This document shows, piece by piece, positions 29,937 to 40,371 of a stretch of DNA of 64,000 bases. The position numbers and the translations under genes were made by a program. The notes beneath the pieces are model-generated. The model had not been told where the DNA came from and made no database searches. It was given only the letters and a program-made list of their open reading frames with translations. The stretch comes from Rubripirellula sp. (GTDB taxonomy: Bacteria; Planctomycetota; Planctomycetia; Pirellulales; Pirellulaceae): assembly GCA_028823035.1 (NCBI GenBank), contig JAPKCI010000002.1, positions 1 to 64,000 of the forward strand, given 5' to 3'. Numbering within the stretch: the stretch's first letter is position 1; every line of letters begins with the position of its first letter.

Positions 29937-31373
29937 TCAGGATTCTAGCCGGATGTCAAAGTAGCGATCTGCGTCAATCCGCAGATTTGCTGGGATCTTT
30001 TCTCTCAGAACTTCCGCTGTTAACGCCAGCCTAGGGTTAATCTCGACCTGAACCCCCTGATCCACCCAAGCGCCAGCCTGCTCCAACCAGCCTTGATGCA
30101 AGTCCGAGATCGCTTTTCTGGCCATGCTGGGCGTGTCAGTGACTGATCCATCACCATTCTTGACCGGTGCGAATGCTTCGCAGGGAAGTGACTCAACCAC
30201 AAACGCATTATTTGCGAGGGGCAGCAGGTCAAAAATAAATCTTTCAAATTTGGTCGCGTTCGGCTGATCAGGTGCAACCGCTCGGCCCTGTTCATCAATA
30301 TGAGGGACTTTCTTTGCAGCGCGGTGAAAGGGCAATGATGTCGCGAGGGAACCGATACGCCTCAGGAAATTAACATTAAACAGGTGAACGCCAATGTTCC
30401 CCGCCCACAGTTTCAGTGATCCATCGGCATTTGTCGCCTCCGCAGCCTCTGCTGGCAAATCGCTGTACTCGATGATCTGAACCTGCCCCTCAACCAGAAC
30501 AACGTTGCCGACCTTTTCCATCGGATAGCGTTTCCTAACAACCTGTGTCGTCATCTCACTTTCGGCCATTAAATGGTGTCCGATCAGAGCAGGGTCACAA
30601 AGATTGGCCAGCGGGTTATCAACTTGAATATAAGCCAGGTGTATCACACCCCGCTTTGCTGCGTCGGCCAGACAACCACTCCGGTCCAACGCTGCAACTG
30701 TTCCGCCATGCCCATCGGGACTCAGTGCGAGAGAGCCCGGATTCTGCATCAGCAATTTTCCAGTTGATGAATCAACTGCCGGCATCGTACCCTGCTTGAA
30801 TATTTTCACATCCTCAAATGGCAACCCAAGGTAATCATTTTCGGCGAAATAGTCGACGGTCTGCTGATCTGTTGCCTCGCTTGTCATGATGTATAAAGGA
30901 ATACGACAGCCATATATTTCGTTGACTGCCAACAGACGATCAGCAAAAAATTGAAAGAGAGTTCGCTTGGAAACCGGTCCGATAGGAAACATCCCTTTTG
31001 GCTGATCGAATCCCAGACGCGTGCCTTGACCACCCGCGACGATAACAGCGGCCACCTGACCATTGCGTAAAGCTTCTTCACCCCGCAGTTTAGCCTGAGC
31101 CTGAGACCAGTCAGCCCCGCTGCCATCAGCACGAACTGCCGGTGGCGACTCGGCTCTCGCAGCCAATGCCATGAAGTCGGTGCTGCCGTACTCACCGCGA
31201 ACCAGACTCGCCAATTCGGGAAGGTCGAGTTCTCTCACCTGTGCAGCCAAAATTGTCTGCTGCGATTGACTTAGCGCGTGCCAGTGGTGCAGGACATGCT
31301 GCTGACCAAATCCAGCAAGCAGCTCTTGCAAACTGTCGAAACTCAGAGGTTTATCAGTCAACGGTTCACTCAA
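29937..31373 (-). CDS. UDPGP-family UTP--sugar-1-phosphate uridylyltransferase (UAP type)
   Basis: Makes a UDP-sugar from UTP and a sugar-1-phosphate. The 478-aa sequence is of the eukaryote-like UDPGP type rather than GlmU or GalU: the nucleotide loop is AAVIVAGGQGTRLGFDQPKG, then GMFPIGPVSKRTLFQFF, MTSEATDQQT, the GHGG uridine motif (SPDGHGG) and IQVDNPLANLCDP. These resemble UDP-N-acetylglucosamine pyrophosphorylase (UAP1). The start is TTG at 31373; no ATG is available nearby in frame. It follows the lipoate-ligase-like gene by 19 bases. Whether it uses GlcNAc-1-P or Glc-1-P is not certain. Confidence 0.88.
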   Translation of the reverse strand: MSEPLTDKPLSFDSLQELLAGFGQQHVLHHWHALSQSQQTILAAQVRELDLPELASLVRGEYGSTDFMALAARAESPPAVRADGSGADWSQAQAKLRGEEALRNGQVAAVIVAGGQGTRLGFDQPKGMFPIGPVSKRTLFQFFADRLLAVNEIYGCRIPLYIMTSEATDQQTVDYFAENDYLGLPFEDVKIFKQGTMPAVDSSTGKLLMQNPGSLALSPDGHGGTVAALDRSGCLADAAKRGVIHLAYIQVDNPLANLCDPALIGHHLMAESEMTTQVVRKRYPMEKVGNVVLVEGQVQIIEYSDLPAEAAEATNADGSLKLWAGNIGVHLFNVNFLRRIGSLATSLPFHRAAKKVPHIDEQGRAVAPDQPNATKFERFIFDLLPLANNAFVVESLPCEAFAPVKNGDGSVTDTPSMARKAISDLHQGWLEQAGAWVDQGVQVEINPRLALTAEVLREKIPANLRIDADRYFDIRLES

Positions 31374-31392
31374 TTGATAAGGTTTTCATCAT

Positions 31393-32124
31393 TCAATGCC
31401 GGTAATGCCATTGCCGTGAATCGTATCGCTGTTCACGCAATCTGCTGACTTCTTTTTCTAGCAAACCTGCCCTCAGGCTGGACCGGATGTCGAATACCGT
31501 TTCCAGATCATTCTTCAGACGCTCTGGACTCAGTGGCACATTGGTCACAAAGGCACCGTGATCGCGACCCGCTCGATAATCCGGGTGCCGCGGCGTTTCA
31601 CGCAGGCAGTGATCCAGCATACTCAAATCAAAGTCGTATAAAAAAGTTCCGTGGTACAAAATTCGCTCCCGCGTGACACGCAAACTGTTCCCCGAACACT
31701 TACAGTTCTGCCACGTCAAATCACAGATTCCTTGCAGCTTCGCTGCTGGAATCTGCTGCTGAACAGCCGCTAACACTCGCCCCATGACATACTGATGAGC
31801 CGCATCAATTTTCTTCAATCCCTGGTGACGGTCATGAGCGAGAACGACGCTATACATCAGACATCCTGGCCCGCCCACCACGGACGCACCACCCGTACAC
31901 CGCCGCAGCACAGGTATTTTCCTGGACAAGCAATAATCGACATCGATCTCTTCGTGAACGCGACTGGAACGACCTGCAACAACCACCGGATCTGTAAATT
32001 CCCACAACCGCAGCACTTCCCAGGGATTGTCGTCATTCACGTCAATCTCTGTCCTGGTCAGAATCGCCTCATCCAGTGCCAAATGGTCAGCTGGATCGGT
32101 GAAATCATCCAACATCCGATGCAT
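31393..32124 (-). CDS. Lipoate-protein ligase A family protein
   Basis: A 243-aa member of the biotin/lipoate ligase (LplA/LipB/LipM) fold. Motifs: RRCTGGASVVGGPGCLMYSVV (RRxxGGGxVxH region; the usual His is Gly here), the conserved Lys in NCKCSGNSLR and HGTFLYDFDL. It lacks the LplA C-terminal adenylation domain by length, so it may be an octanoyl/lipoyl transferase or need a partner. Shine-Dalgarno GAGAGG precedes the ATG at 32124. It lies 14 bases after the permease stop, so it shares that transcript. A GcvH-like carrier, a plausible substrate, is encoded 11 kb away. Confidence 0.85.
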   Translation of the reverse strand: MHRMLDDFTDPADHLALDEAILTRTEIDVNDDNPWEVLRLWEFTDPVVVAGRSSRVHEEIDVDYCLSRKIPVLRRCTGGASVVGGPGCLMYSVVLAHDRHQGLKKIDAAHQYVMGRVLAAVQQQIPAAKLQGICDLTWQNCKCSGNSLRVTRERILYHGTFLYDFDLSMLDHCLRETPRHPDYRAGRDHGAFVTNVPLSPERLKNDLETVFDIRSSLRAGLLEKEVSRLREQRYDSRQWHYRH

Positions 32125-32138
32125 CTTGATCCTCTCAA

Positions 32139-35100
32139 CTAATTCGAACGCAACGATTCAAGCAGTGGCATCTTGCTGACCCGCCGCACTGCGGCTAATC
32201 CTGCCAGCAGTCCAAACAGCGTAATACCAACCAAGATGACGAGCGGTTCCACCACAGATAGATCCAGACCGTTGATGATTGCATGGGGTAATACGGCCAA
32301 GATGGCACAGGCAGCACCGCAACCGATTCCCAGTATCAGCAAGGCCGCTGTTTCACCCATCACGACCGACATTAGACGACGTCGACTAAAGCCAATCGCC
32401 CGCATGACGGCCAACTCCTGACGTCGCTCCAAAACACTCCGCAACTGCGCGACGGCCAAACCAATGGTACCTAGCAAAAGTCCCAAGGCACCGAGACTCT
32501 GGAATGTACGCAGGTAGGTATTTTGCACGGCCAACATCGCCGACAAGACCCGATTGGCGTCAGTAACATCCATGCCGATGTCCCCCAGTCGATTCTCCAA
32601 CACCACAGCGACCTGATCTGCATGGGAATTATCATCGGCGATTAGGAAGTACTGGTAACCACTTACGTCTGGAAATACCGTTTCAAAGTTTTCTTCTCCG
32701 ATCAACAACTTTCCTTGCAGCATTGAGTTGGCAAGCAGTCCGACGACGCGAAAGTAGACCGGTTGATCCGGCTCGTACTCAAAGGCTCGGATTTCGCCAA
32801 CACCCTTCATCATCTGCAGGCTCCACATGGCGGTATTCTGATCGATAATGACTGGGATCGGATCCTCTTGACTGCCTGAGGCTTGGGTTGCCAATGCATC
32901 CCACGGTGATTGATCTGCTGGCAAGCCACCATCAGCAGCCCACTGGAATCCGGGCAACGTTGTTGATGAATCACTGAACAAGCTACTGAATGACTTCGGT
33001 ACGCCGAGCACCGTGGGCCGTGTTGCCTTGTACAGGTTATTACAACTGGCGTCTTGCCCCAATCGCAACCGAAACGGCGCAATCAATGCATTGGCAAGCA
33101 CGGACGCGTCCGGACCCAGCAACTCGGAACGCACTTGGGTCTGCCTCAGATCCCTCGAAAGGGGCTGCGCCGATTGACCAATCAGAGCGAATCCCCCTGT
33201 CCCTTCCTGTCCTGGTTGTAACCGGAAAGCTGCAATCGCCATGATCAGGAAGGCAGCGGTTGCCATCAGTCCAATCGTCATGGTGCTCCGCAACGGATGC
33301 CGAGAGGCATTGCGAATCGCGAGTTGACGAAGCGTAAACGAACCTTGGACGACGCCGACTGCAATGCGACGTGGCCTTCGCAAACATGAATAGACAAAGA
33401 CAAGTGCTGCGATCAGCAGCAACATCCCGCCGCCCACGAAAGAGCCAGCAGCAATTTGACCAGCAGCGGTAGCACCAAAGGCACCCAAACCGATCGCTAT
33501 GAATCCCAAAGCAGCAGCGAGTACCGGCAATTTACTCTTTCCTGACTGTCGATCCGCCATCGTGTCCGAATCGCGTTGCGACAACAGATCCTGAGCATCA
33601 AGCCGCGTTAACCAGCGTGTCGTCAACCACAACGTGATCGCTGCAACACCCCATCCTGCAATCGCTCCGATCAGGATGCTTTGAACGCTCCAATGAAAAG
33701 CAAGAAACGGAACAGTAACGGCCCCCACCCATAGGGACCGCAGCGCCCACAGCACGACCCACGCATAAAGAAATCCACCGGCGACCCCCAACAACACGCC
33801 TATACCAGCGATCAGCAAACCTTCACCAAGCACCAACGATACGACACGTCGCGGATTCCAGCCGACCGCCAACAGAGTTCCGAACTGGGCCATACGCTGA
33901 GTCATACCCAATCGGAACAGCATCGCAATCAGCATCACAGCAGCGAAAATCACAAAGAAACTCAGTGATAGAAACAGCCCGTCAAAAGGGGTCGTACCAC
34001 TGGATGCCGCCAGCTGTTGCTCGCGAATGGGCCGGATCGACCAACCCAACTCTGCAAAGGAGGGCCTGAGGACTTCCAGCAAACGCTCGCGGAGTGCATC
34101 TTCATCAATCGCAGCATCGGTCGAAATCCGCATGCCCGTTGTTTGTCCAAAGCGACTGCCGAACAATCGTTGCCCGTCAGACAGTGGAAGAAACGCCTTG
34201 GGAGTCAAGCGGTACTCGTTCCAATAGACATCATCTTCCTTGCTGATTTCACGCTCCAGCGGAAACGGTAAATCCCAATCACTGATCGAGTCCTGATCGG
34301 TGACACCAGGAACAGAAGGAGTCAAATCAGGATCGTTATAAACCGTGGGCGGAAGATCAAAGGTAGCCGCTCGACGCCGGCGATAGGGTGTTGCCGGACG
34401 GGTAATCGGCACAACCTCCGTGACCACCGCTTCAAAAAATCGCTCAATCTCTTTACCGTTCTCAACTTCCGGTTCGTAATAGGCGACACGCAAACGCGTC
34501 CCACGATCAGCATTCAGTCGATCGGCGGCCCACTGATTCAAAACCATTGGGACCACCACCCCCGCCTTCACTTGCCGGGACGTCGCCGGTGCTGACTTCT
34601 CACCAGCTGCATCAGCATCCGGGCGCTGATAGTTCAATGGCAAATCCGGACTGGAATCGATCGCAGTGATCGTGCTGTAAGAAACTGACGCAACGACCTC
34701 GCCGTTGTCATTCAAACGCTCGATGGCATTTGCCAAATAGGTCGTTGTCTCGGTCAATTGCTCCGATGGAAAAGCTTCTACAATCCGGTCGACGGCGACC
34801 TCAGGCAGCAGCAGACGCTCACTCGTCAACCAGTAGTAATCGTAAACAACGCTTGGATCGCCCTCGTCAGGCTCGAACCGACGTTGGACCCGTTGCAGAG
34901 TCAACCCAAGGTCGTTCAAGCTGATTTGAAAATCTTGCAATGTTGCCGGTTGGTCAAGCAACAGGGCATTGGCTTGCCCCTCTCTCTCGAGAACCTCGCC
35001 AATGGTGTTCCGATTCACAAAAACATTTTTGGGTGCCGCCTGACTGGGTGAAACAGTAAAGATCCCAAGTCCACGATCAGGGACAATTCCGGCAACCCGC

Positions 35101-35675
35101 ATTCGCGGTAGACCCTCACTTTGTGCATCACGTTTTCCTAATGGGCTATCGGCAGGGACCGCCTGTTCAACCGGCAGCCGCAACGTCAGCAGATCGCCAA
35201 CCTTGACCCCCAATTCCGACGCCATCGACTGGTTTAACACGATGCTGTCGTCGTCAAACAACGGCGGCTTTGGAATACCCGAAACGTCAAGCCGCCAAAA
35301 ATCATCATCGCAACCGATGATCTGTACCGAACCCGCCCTGCGAATCGAATCGTCTTCGCTCCGCGCCTCGACAATTCCATTCTCAAATAGCATCAATGGA
35401 ATCGGATTGAGGTTCGCTGCGGTCAATCCTTCGACCCCAAAAAACCCGCCCGGAAAGACCGCGTTCTCCGTGTTTCCAAGACGTTCGATCGTTAGCCCCC
35501 GCAAGCTACCTCGCATCGAATCACCAACCAGTAAGGCGCCCACAATCACGGCAGTCGCCGTCGCGACCCCCAGTGCAACAGAGACTGAAACTCGCCAAGA
35601 GTGCCTCATGCTGGCACGAATCAACCGTGACATCGTGAAGGGTGTGGTACTGCCTGTATCTTGCAAATTGGTCAT
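32139..35675 (-). CDS. Large FtsX-domain ABC transporter permease
   Basis: A 1178-aa inner-membrane protein with two FtsX modules. It starts with a helix (SVSVALGVATATAVIVGALLV), a long MacB-like periplasmic domain (about 60-570), a group of helices around 575-790 (FVIFAAVMLIAMLFRLGMTQRM; LGEGLLIAGIGVLLGVAGGF), a second extracytoplasmic region and a final three-helix FtsX module (GALGLLLGTIGLAVAQLRSV; ELAVMRAIGFSRRRL). The duplicated plan resembles YbbP/LolCE-type permeases. No ATPase gene is adjacent, so it must use one encoded elsewhere. It is divergent from cutA and followed by the lipoate-ligase-like gene. Cargo unknown, possibly lipoproteins or lipids. Confidence 0.9.
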   Translation of the reverse strand: MTNLQDTGSTTPFTMSRLIRASMRHSWRVSVSVALGVATATAVIVGALLVGDSMRGSLRGLTIERLGNTENAVFPGGFFGVEGLTAANLNPIPLMLFENGIVEARSEDDSIRRAGSVQIIGCDDDFWRLDVSGIPKPPLFDDDSIVLNQSMASELGVKVGDLLTLRLPVEQAVPADSPLGKRDAQSEGLPRMRVAGIVPDRGLGIFTVSPSQAAPKNVFVNRNTIGEVLEREGQANALLLDQPATLQDFQISLNDLGLTLQRVQRRFEPDEGDPSVVYDYYWLTSERLLLPEVAVDRIVEAFPSEQLTETTTYLANAIERLNDNGEVVASVSYSTITAIDSSPDLPLNYQRPDADAAGEKSAPATSRQVKAGVVVPMVLNQWAADRLNADRGTRLRVAYYEPEVENGKEIERFFEAVVTEVVPITRPATPYRRRRAATFDLPPTVYNDPDLTPSVPGVTDQDSISDWDLPFPLEREISKEDDVYWNEYRLTPKAFLPLSDGQRLFGSRFGQTTGMRISTDAAIDEDALRERLLEVLRPSFAELGWSIRPIREQQLAASSGTTPFDGLFLSLSFFVIFAAVMLIAMLFRLGMTQRMAQFGTLLAVGWNPRRVVSLVLGEGLLIAGIGVLLGVAGGFLYAWVVLWALRSLWVGAVTVPFLAFHWSVQSILIGAIAGWGVAAITLWLTTRWLTRLDAQDLLSQRDSDTMADRQSGKSKLPVLAAALGFIAIGLGAFGATAAGQIAAGSFVGGGMLLLIAALVFVYSCLRRPRRIAVGVVQGSFTLRQLAIRNASRHPLRSTMTIGLMATAAFLIMAIAAFRLQPGQEGTGGFALIGQSAQPLSRDLRQTQVRSELLGPDASVLANALIAPFRLRLGQDASCNNLYKATRPTVLGVPKSFSSLFSDSSTTLPGFQWAADGGLPADQSPWDALATQASGSQEDPIPVIIDQNTAMWSLQMMKGVGEIRAFEYEPDQPVYFRVVGLLANSMLQGKLLIGEENFETVFPDVSGYQYFLIADDNSHADQVAVVLENRLGDIGMDVTDANRVLSAMLAVQNTYLRTFQSLGALGLLLGTIGLAVAQLRSVLERRQELAVMRAIGFSRRRLMSVVMGETAALLILGIGCGAACAILAVLPHAIINGLDLSVVEPLVILVGITLFGLLAGLAAVRRVSKMPLLESLRSN

Positions 35676-35931
35676 TTTTTTCTCTTCTCCAACAACTAAC
35701 CCACGTAGTTTCTACGCGGATCGGTCCGGTGATGACAGACGCCAACCAGAATTCATCAAAATTTCCCTGTCCACGATCACCAGACCAATTCCTGCACTGG
35801 CCTGGACCAACAGATCTGCCCGTGAGTACGAGCTGCCTGCTAAGGTACCCATTGAGGGCGATAACAACTGCGTTCGCCCATATCAATCGCCGGCAGCCCA
35901 TCGCCACATCCCTTTACTCCCCTGCCCTGAC

Positions 35932-36258
35932 ATGCACGTATCCAACCACCTCGTCGTGGTGGTCACGACAGTCGAATCGCTCGATGATGCTGAACGACTT
36001 TCCCGTCAGCTGGTTGAGCAAAGTCTGGCTGCCTGTGTTCAGATCGATGGTCCCATCACCAGTCATTACCGTTGGGATGGAGCAATTCAACGCTCAACTG
36101 AATTTCGTTTGACGATCAAGACCAGCAGCGAACGTTGGCCACATCTAAAAGAGCGATTGACCTCACTGCATCCGTACGATGAGCCCGGAATTCTGATGTT
36201 GCCGGTCACCGATACCACACAGGGCTATCTGGATTGGGTAGTCAAACACACCGTGTGA
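35932..36258 (+). CDS. cutA: Divalent-cation tolerance protein CutA
   Basis: A 108-aa trimeric CutA1-fold protein. The sequence starting at ATG 35932 (MHVSNHLVVVVTTVESLDDAERL) matches the whole family length, with AACVQIDGPITSHYRWDG and the C-terminal HPYDEPGILMLPVTDTTQGYLDWV. A much longer open frame extends upstream to 35203, but it overlaps the permease gene in antisense and has no homology, so the short start is preferred. Shine-Dalgarno is weak. CutA is linked to copper/divalent-metal tolerance, but its true role is unsettled. Confidence 0.93.
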   Translation: MHVSNHLVVVVTTVESLDDAERLSRQLVEQSLAACVQIDGPITSHYRWDGAIQRSTEFRLTIKTSSERWPHLKERLTSLHPYDEPGILMLPVTDTTQGYLDWVVKHTV

Positions 36259-36312
36259 ATCCAGTCTTAGCTGGCAGCACAATCGAGATAGAGCGATAGC
36301 AAGCTCCCGTGC

Positions 36313-39300
36313 CTATTCAAATCCCTCAACACCGGGCGGAGGAATCAGTTGACCGCCGACGCGTCCCAGCCTTGGCCTTGGCCAGAAACGTGGTTCAAGC
36401 GTGAAGCCAATGCCGACATTGTCCCGACCTTTGTCATAGGTCATCCCCATTCGTACCAACAGTGACTCTCCAATGCGGATTAACCCAAACGACTGCGAAA
36501 CGTTCCCTGTACTACTGAAGTCGTAGCTCGTTCCGCTCGAAACGACCCACTTTTCGTTTAGGCGGTAATCGAGATTACTTCGAAATACCGTGCTACTGAT
36601 AGGACCCTCGATTGACAGCACACCTAGATAGACATCACCCACGCCCGGACGAGTGCTGCGAATACCACCACTGATCGACCGTAGACCTCCCGCAAAGAAG
36701 TCGAAATATCCGTCACTCAACAAAGTCACCCGATCACCAACGTGATACCGCATGTCATAGATCGCGGGACCCAACGTCTCGCCAAAATTATCACGATCCG
36801 CATCTGGAAACACCAGTAAATCGAGATCTAGCTGAAACAAGTCAACGATCCTCTCGAGTCCCGGCAAACCGCGTTTCGTCTGCAGTCGTTGATGCAGTCC
36901 CAGTCGGAACTGCTGAAGATCGGCGGCAATGACATCACTTGGACTGGCAACGAGGCTCTGTATCCCCTGACGGAATGCATAATTCATGGGGTCATAACGC
37001 GCGTCAAGAGTGGCGGGGGCACTCGGGCTGAAACGTGAGCGATACTGTTGCTGAGCATGATCGTCCAACGGGTTGTACAGTGGCAACGCATCCAATGACG
37101 AATTGCTATCAGCGTAGAAATACTCGGCCTGCCATTCCGCTTTATGTGCCAGTCCGCGAATATTGAGTAGGCTACTTTGGATCGTAGGATCAACCCGTGA
37201 GGCTGGCAAAGTAGCGATAACACCGGCTTGCCCAAACATACGTGTCAGCGGTTCTCCATCAGTCGCTTCCCCATAATAGGAAGCATCTCCCAAAACACTC
37301 GGAACGAACCGCACCGGCCCAACTTGAACAGGCAACGCCAGTTTCTGCCGAGTTCCAGTCACAAGGCCTGACGCATTGGTTTCCCCTGGCACAGCCGAAT
37401 ACGTTGCCGCTTCGCTAGGATTCTGAGGCAAATCCCCCACCTGCAGACGTGAATAGCCAACTTTATTGTGGGCTGACCAGGTAAACCGATCACCCAAAAT
37501 CGCACCACCAATCATGTAGTGCTCAAGCATTGGCAGTTGTTCGGTCGTTGTAAAGAAGTCATTGATCCGGACCTGACTCGTCAAATCAAACAGATGGCTG
37601 TTGTGGTACTTGCGCAGCCGCAATGCCGTGCTTTCATTAACGTCACGATCCCACTCGCCCTCGAAATACTGATCCAGAAAATTTCGATCGCTGATCCATC
37701 CCAACTCGGCGATCAACTCGAGATTCGAATTCAGGTAATGCCGATGCCGCAGCAGTGATCGCCCACGGAAAGTCGTTTCTGGAGGCAAGTCCCGCCGGCC
37801 AACACCCAAATCGTCCAGTCCTTCGTCATGTATCAACCAGGTATCAAAGTAGCCATCAACCGGACCATTGAATCCAAACAGGGATGGCAGACTGTAATCC
37901 AATTTCGTTCCGATCGCTGGGCCTCTGGCACTCAGATAATCCAGGGACAGTTCCCAGTCGGCGCCTGGCGGCGCATTCTGAATGCCGAACAACTGGAACA
38001 GGTCAAAGTCAAGCAGAACCTGTGTTCCAAAGATCTGGTCGTTCCTCAGCTTGGCTCCGGAAAGGTAATAACCGGGTCGTTCCAAACTGGTAGAGAAAGT
38101 GGGCCAATAGAGAATTGGAACACCGCCAAAATATACAAAGTTATCCCTACTGTTCACAAAGGCTTCGCTTCGATTGATCGGCAAACCTGTGATCGGATCT
38201 GGCATCAAACGCTGTCGATCAGTCAATTGCAAACGCTCGCTTTGCAGCCAGTAGCGAGGCACCCCCATTCGACTGCTGGTCACAGCTGCATCAAATGCAA
38301 TGAAATTGCCCTTGGAAACCTGCTGCAGCACGTCGGCCTTTAAACGCACCACGCCCATGTAGTCGGGAATGGTTGTGATGACTTCAGAATCCAGCACCAT
38401 GCCCTGCTGAGTAGTGATGTTATAAAACATCGAATTGGCATAAATGATTCGCTCACCCTGACGAAACACAATGTCGCCCTCAAGGTAGATTTCTCCGTCG
38501 GATTCTTCGCGATCAGTGGATCGATTGAACAGAGACCCCATCTCTGGCAACCACCCGACAACACGGTCAGCGGAAAGTGAAATGGTCCCCAGATCCATCG
38601 TGCTACCACCGGGCAGACTGACAGTTACATCTCGAATCAAGACGGTAACACCGCCCCGAGCTACAACCACCGCATCACCCAGTTCTGGACGCTGCTTCAT
38701 TTCAATCTGAAGTGGAGTAGAGCGATCGCGTGAACCAATCTCGACCGATTTGGTACCACCATCAGTCAGAAAACGGACTGCAGAGGAATTAGTTGGATCA
38801 GTCGACGGCGGCGGCAGTTCATTGTCGGGCGACGGTGCAAGAACTGATTCTTCATACTGAACCTGCCAAACATCGGCCTCCGAACCTGCGATTTCGCTCA
38901 ACCCGCGGTTGGCTGGCGACGAGTTCGAAGCTGGCAGTTGCAGCAGCAAGGCAGGTGGATCTGCCGGCTTCTTTAGGATGCGGGGTGCAATGATTTGCGG
39001 ATCTTCTAACGTCAGCAGCGTCAATGACTGTGGAACAGCACCCGTCTCTTTACCGTTGGCCTTGCCTTGGATCACAATCCTCGTGCGGACGCGACCGACC
39101 GGTCCATCCACCACGAGCAAAATCGCATCGGCACGAAACATTCGATCACCATGCTGCAGCTCGCAGTCGCCTTCCAACAGAGACGCCTCTGCCTCGTCGA
39201 TCTGCCAGCGAGAAACCACGTTCCCCCGGACACGAATCGTGGCTGGACTTATCTCCTGCGAAATCGCGGGCAAAACACCGACGAGCGTGCAAATGCACAA

Positions 39301-39339
39301 CAACAGATTCCGCGCAGCAGCCAACCCAGAATGCGACAT
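36313..39339 (-). CDS. LptD-like outer-membrane protein (OstA/LPS assembly family)
   Basis: From the chosen start (ATG at 39339) 1008 aa: a signal peptide (LAAARNLLLCICTLVGVLPAISQ), a beta-jellyroll OstA/LptA-like part (about 30-330: IRVRGNVVSRWQIDEAEASLL; DGEIYLEGDIVFRQGERIIYANSMFYN) and a large beta-barrel with alternating hydrophobic and aromatic strands to the end (RFWPRPRLGRVGG). In proteobacteria LptD inserts lipopolysaccharide in the outer membrane. Its presence supports a Gram-negative-type envelope in this organism. The frame continues upstream to a TTG at 39432, which would bury the signal peptide. No lpt partner is nearby. Confidence 0.8.
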   Translation of the reverse strand: MSHSGLAAARNLLLCICTLVGVLPAISQEISPATIRVRGNVVSRWQIDEAEASLLEGDCELQHGDRMFRADAILLVVDGPVGRVRTRIVIQGKANGKETGAVPQSLTLLTLEDPQIIAPRILKKPADPPALLLQLPASNSSPANRGLSEIAGSEADVWQVQYEESVLAPSPDNELPPPSTDPTNSSAVRFLTDGGTKSVEIGSRDRSTPLQIEMKQRPELGDAVVVARGGVTVLIRDVTVSLPGGSTMDLGTISLSADRVVGWLPEMGSLFNRSTDREESDGEIYLEGDIVFRQGERIIYANSMFYNITTQQGMVLDSEVITTIPDYMGVVRLKADVLQQVSKGNFIAFDAAVTSSRMGVPRYWLQSERLQLTDRQRLMPDPITGLPINRSEAFVNSRDNFVYFGGVPILYWPTFSTSLERPGYYLSGAKLRNDQIFGTQVLLDFDLFQLFGIQNAPPGADWELSLDYLSARGPAIGTKLDYSLPSLFGFNGPVDGYFDTWLIHDEGLDDLGVGRRDLPPETTFRGRSLLRHRHYLNSNLELIAELGWISDRNFLDQYFEGEWDRDVNESTALRLRKYHNSHLFDLTSQVRINDFFTTTEQLPMLEHYMIGGAILGDRFTWSAHNKVGYSRLQVGDLPQNPSEAATYSAVPGETNASGLVTGTRQKLALPVQVGPVRFVPSVLGDASYYGEATDGEPLTRMFGQAGVIATLPASRVDPTIQSSLLNIRGLAHKAEWQAEYFYADSNSSLDALPLYNPLDDHAQQQYRSRFSPSAPATLDARYDPMNYAFRQGIQSLVASPSDVIAADLQQFRLGLHQRLQTKRGLPGLERIVDLFQLDLDLLVFPDADRDNFGETLGPAIYDMRYHVGDRVTLLSDGYFDFFAGGLRSISGGIRSTRPGVGDVYLGVLSIEGPISSTVFRSNLDYRLNEKWVVSSGTSYDFSSTGNVSQSFGLIRIGESLLVRMGMTYDKGRDNVGIGFTLEPRFWPRPRLGRVGGQLIPPPGVEGFE

Positions 39340-39558
39340 CAGAAGTCGAATTCCGGGTCCCGGCGAGACAGTGGTGGCTTCCTTGCCGCCCAAAAGTTCA
39401 GTTTCCCTTGCTAAAAATGGCATCGCGTCCAAACAGAACGCAGCGGGAGTCTACGAACTGGTTTCAGCTACTCACAAGCTTGAAATTACCGATTGAAGCG
39501 CGAAATTGGACGGATTCCTGAATAGATGGCGTGGAACAGGCCCAACGCCGCGTGAAAC

Positions 39559-40371
39559 TCACTCAACTTTCGATTCTGCCGCTTCAGTAGCGGCAGCCCT
39601 CGCATCAAATTCTTCCTTCGCACGCAGTCTTTCGCCAACCCGGTTGCGAATCAAATCGGCCCACTGGTCGTATCCAGCCTCATTCAAGTGCAAGCGATCG
39701 CTCACAAAAAATTCACTGCGTGGATTCCCCGCAGGATCAAGGTAATGATCCGCGGTGGCAATGAAATGCGTGTTCGGTGTCGACAAGGCAATCTCACGCA
39801 GTCGCTCGTTCACTTTGCGAATCAAAGGCCAAGCCACAAATCGCTTCTCAGTTGGCGTAACCTCGATCAAAAAGACCGGGGCATGCGACTGGTGAGCATT
39901 GGACACCGACACCACATAGCGGGCCAGTTCTTCCACTTGTTCCGCGGTATTGTCCTCAGAATTACCCTGTACATCATTCCCAACAAAAATGACCAGTGCC
40001 CGATACTGATGTGGGTGCAGCAAACGCTTTGCAAACACAGCAACGTCGCTGTACCTCGACCCGCCGTAGCCACGCTGAATCGTTCGGAACGGTGCCATAT
40101 CGACTGCTATGTCGTTCCACCGTCGAATACTGCTGCTTCCAATGAACAGGATAGCATCAACAGGATCCTGCTCGGCCTTGTCCCGACTTTCGATCTTCTG
40201 GATTTCATTTTCCCATTTCTCGACTGCTTTGGCGCGGTAGGGCTCAAGAACCGCCTCATCAGGGACAGATGTCGGTGCCCGCAAATCTGCCGGATCAGAT
40301 ATTTCTGGAGCAACCGCCTCCTGTGCATTCGCCACTGAAACAACCAAACACAACAACACGAAACAACGCAT
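39559..40371 (-). CDS. Exported GDSL/SGNH-family hydrolase
   Basis: A 270-aa secreted esterase-like protein. The ATG at 40371 gives the signal peptide MRCFVLLCLVVSVANAQ; the frame is open a further 45 codons upstream without coding character. SGNH blocks: FIGSSSIRRWNDI (nucleophile Ser in block I), GYGGSRYSDV (block II Gly), VIFVGNDVQGNSED (block III Asn) and SDRLHLNEAGYDQW (block V Asp-His). Related planctomycete proteins remove acetyl groups from polysaccharides or are uncharacterised. It is convergent to nothing and lies about 220 bases upstream of the LptD-like gene on the same strand. Confidence 0.9.
   Translation of the reverse strand: MRCFVLLCLVVSVANAQEAVAPEISDPADLRAPTSVPDEAVLEPYRAKAVEKWENEIQKIESRDKAEQDPVDAILFIGSSSIRRWNDIAVDMAPFRTIQRGYGGSRYSDVAVFAKRLLHPHQYRALVIFVGNDVQGNSEDNTAEQVEELARYVVSVSNAHQSHAPVFLIEVTPTEKRFVAWPLIRKVNERLREIALSTPNTHFIATADHYLDPAGNPRSEFFVSDRLHLNEAGYDQWADLIRNRVGERLRAKEEFDARAAATEAAESKVE

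Noticed and set aside
35203-35931. Long N-terminal extension of the cutA reading frame
   Set aside because: It runs antisense through the start of the permease gene, has no family similarity, and CutA is complete from ATG 35932.
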